NCBI GenBank assembly: GCA_027493955.1
Contig: JAOSJT010000001.1
Location: 1,475,131 to 1,539,130 of the forward strand
Length of the DNA: 64,000 nt
Direction of reading: 5' to 3'
DNA from: Bacteroidia bacterium
GTDB taxonomy: Bacteria > Bacteroidota > Ignavibacteria > SZUA-365
Shown here: in pieces, positions 63,768-64,000 of the stretch
Layout of the letters: each line of letters opens with the position of its first letter
Position numbering within the stretch: position 1 is the stretch's first letter
Notes under the pieces: generated by a model
Database searches by the model: none
Seen by the model: the letters and a program-made list of their open reading frames with translations, nothing else
What the model was told of the DNA's origin: nothing
Translations under genes and position numbers: made by a program

Positions 63768-64000
63768 TCACTGCTCCGCAGGATCGTTTACGTAGGCTTC
63801 CTCGGCCTGTATCGCTTCGAGCAACTCGGCCGCCATATCCGTATCAAGTGGGCTGAGAAAGCCCAGCGATTCCCAGGCCAAGTCGAGCTGTCCCGTCATG
63901 AGCTGGCATAACCCGAGACTGAACCACCCTCTAGCCCATAGCGGTTCGAGTTCCGTAACACGCCGGAGACAGTCGCGACCGGTCGGGAAGCGGCCGCAAT
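63768..64000 (-). CDS. TPR-like protein, C-terminal part only (5' end outside the window)
   Basis: An open frame of about 76 codons enters from the right edge and stops at 63768-63770. The translation (LEPLWARGWFSLGLCQLMTG, then QLDLAWESLGFLSPLDTDMAAELLEAI) has the helix-turn-helix spacing and W/G/A/L positions of tetratricopeptide repeats. It ends in an acidic tail (EEAYVNDPAEQ). Function unknown. It reads toward the zinc-ribbon-like gene and may share its transcript. Confidence 0.6.
   Translation of the reverse strand, partial: CGRFPTGRDCLRRVTELEPLWARGWFSLGLCQLMTGQLDLAWESLGFLSPLDTDMAAELLEAIQAEEAYVNDPAEQ

Overview
The window is about 64 kb of GC-rich chromosome from a member of the FCB (Fibrobacterota-Chlorobiota-Bacteroidota) lineage. 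The signs are C-terminal sorting domains of the type IX secretion system (T9SS) on several secreted proteins, a Bacteroidota-type histone H1-like protein, a TonB-dependent receptor with a carboxypeptidase-like N-domain, and promoter-like TTTG-N19-TAnnTTTG sites. A complete-looking type IV pilus assembly cluster next to T9SS cargo in high-GC DNA fits deep lineages near Chlorobi, Ignavibacteria or Kapabacteria better than typical Bacteroidia. This placement is inference from gene content.

Layout. 1-3829: two overlapping secreted beta-propeller proteins, the first cut by the window edge, ending in nearly identical T9SS sorting domains. 4194-11580: a co-directional run with a two-domain oxidoreductase, uppP, a secreted cyclophilin, holA, an ECF sigma factor with a probable anti-sigma partner, and rarA. 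11658-17088: upp with a membrane-anchored unknown, a long cation diffusion facilitator, a flavin reductase, and an aldehyde dehydrogenase under an Rrf2 regulator that has a perfect palindrome in front of it. 17221-31578: a hybrid histidine kinase followed by a minus-strand type IV pilus cluster (secretin, PilO-like, fused PilM-PilN, PilT, three minor pilin-like proteins, PilB, PilC, pilin-like). The PilM-PilN gene carries an in-frame amber codon. 31852-43843: TonB receptor, ogt, M16 protease, and a tightly overlapping operon of hydrolase, class II aldolase, YgiQ radical SAM protein and a class III cyclase-like membrane protein. 43982-55425: histone H1-like protein abutting a DNA glycosylase, a dipeptidase, sucC, another T9SS cargo, a glycosyltransferase, a PfkB kinase, def-fmt and an SDR protein. 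55748-59002: a secreted TPR-CHAT (caspase-like) protein.

The most unusual region is 59098-61801. An intact initiator tRNA gene with its own terminator is followed by nine full tandem units (125 or about 142 bp) and a fragment. Each unit is a copy of the terminator plus a degenerate copy of the same initiator tRNA, into which GC-rich palindromes have been placed. One unit is split by a 1.37-kb IS4-like element with a 13-bp target duplication and a frameshifted transposase. The window ends with a lipoprotein, an unknown protein with paired cysteines and the 3' end of a TPR-like gene.
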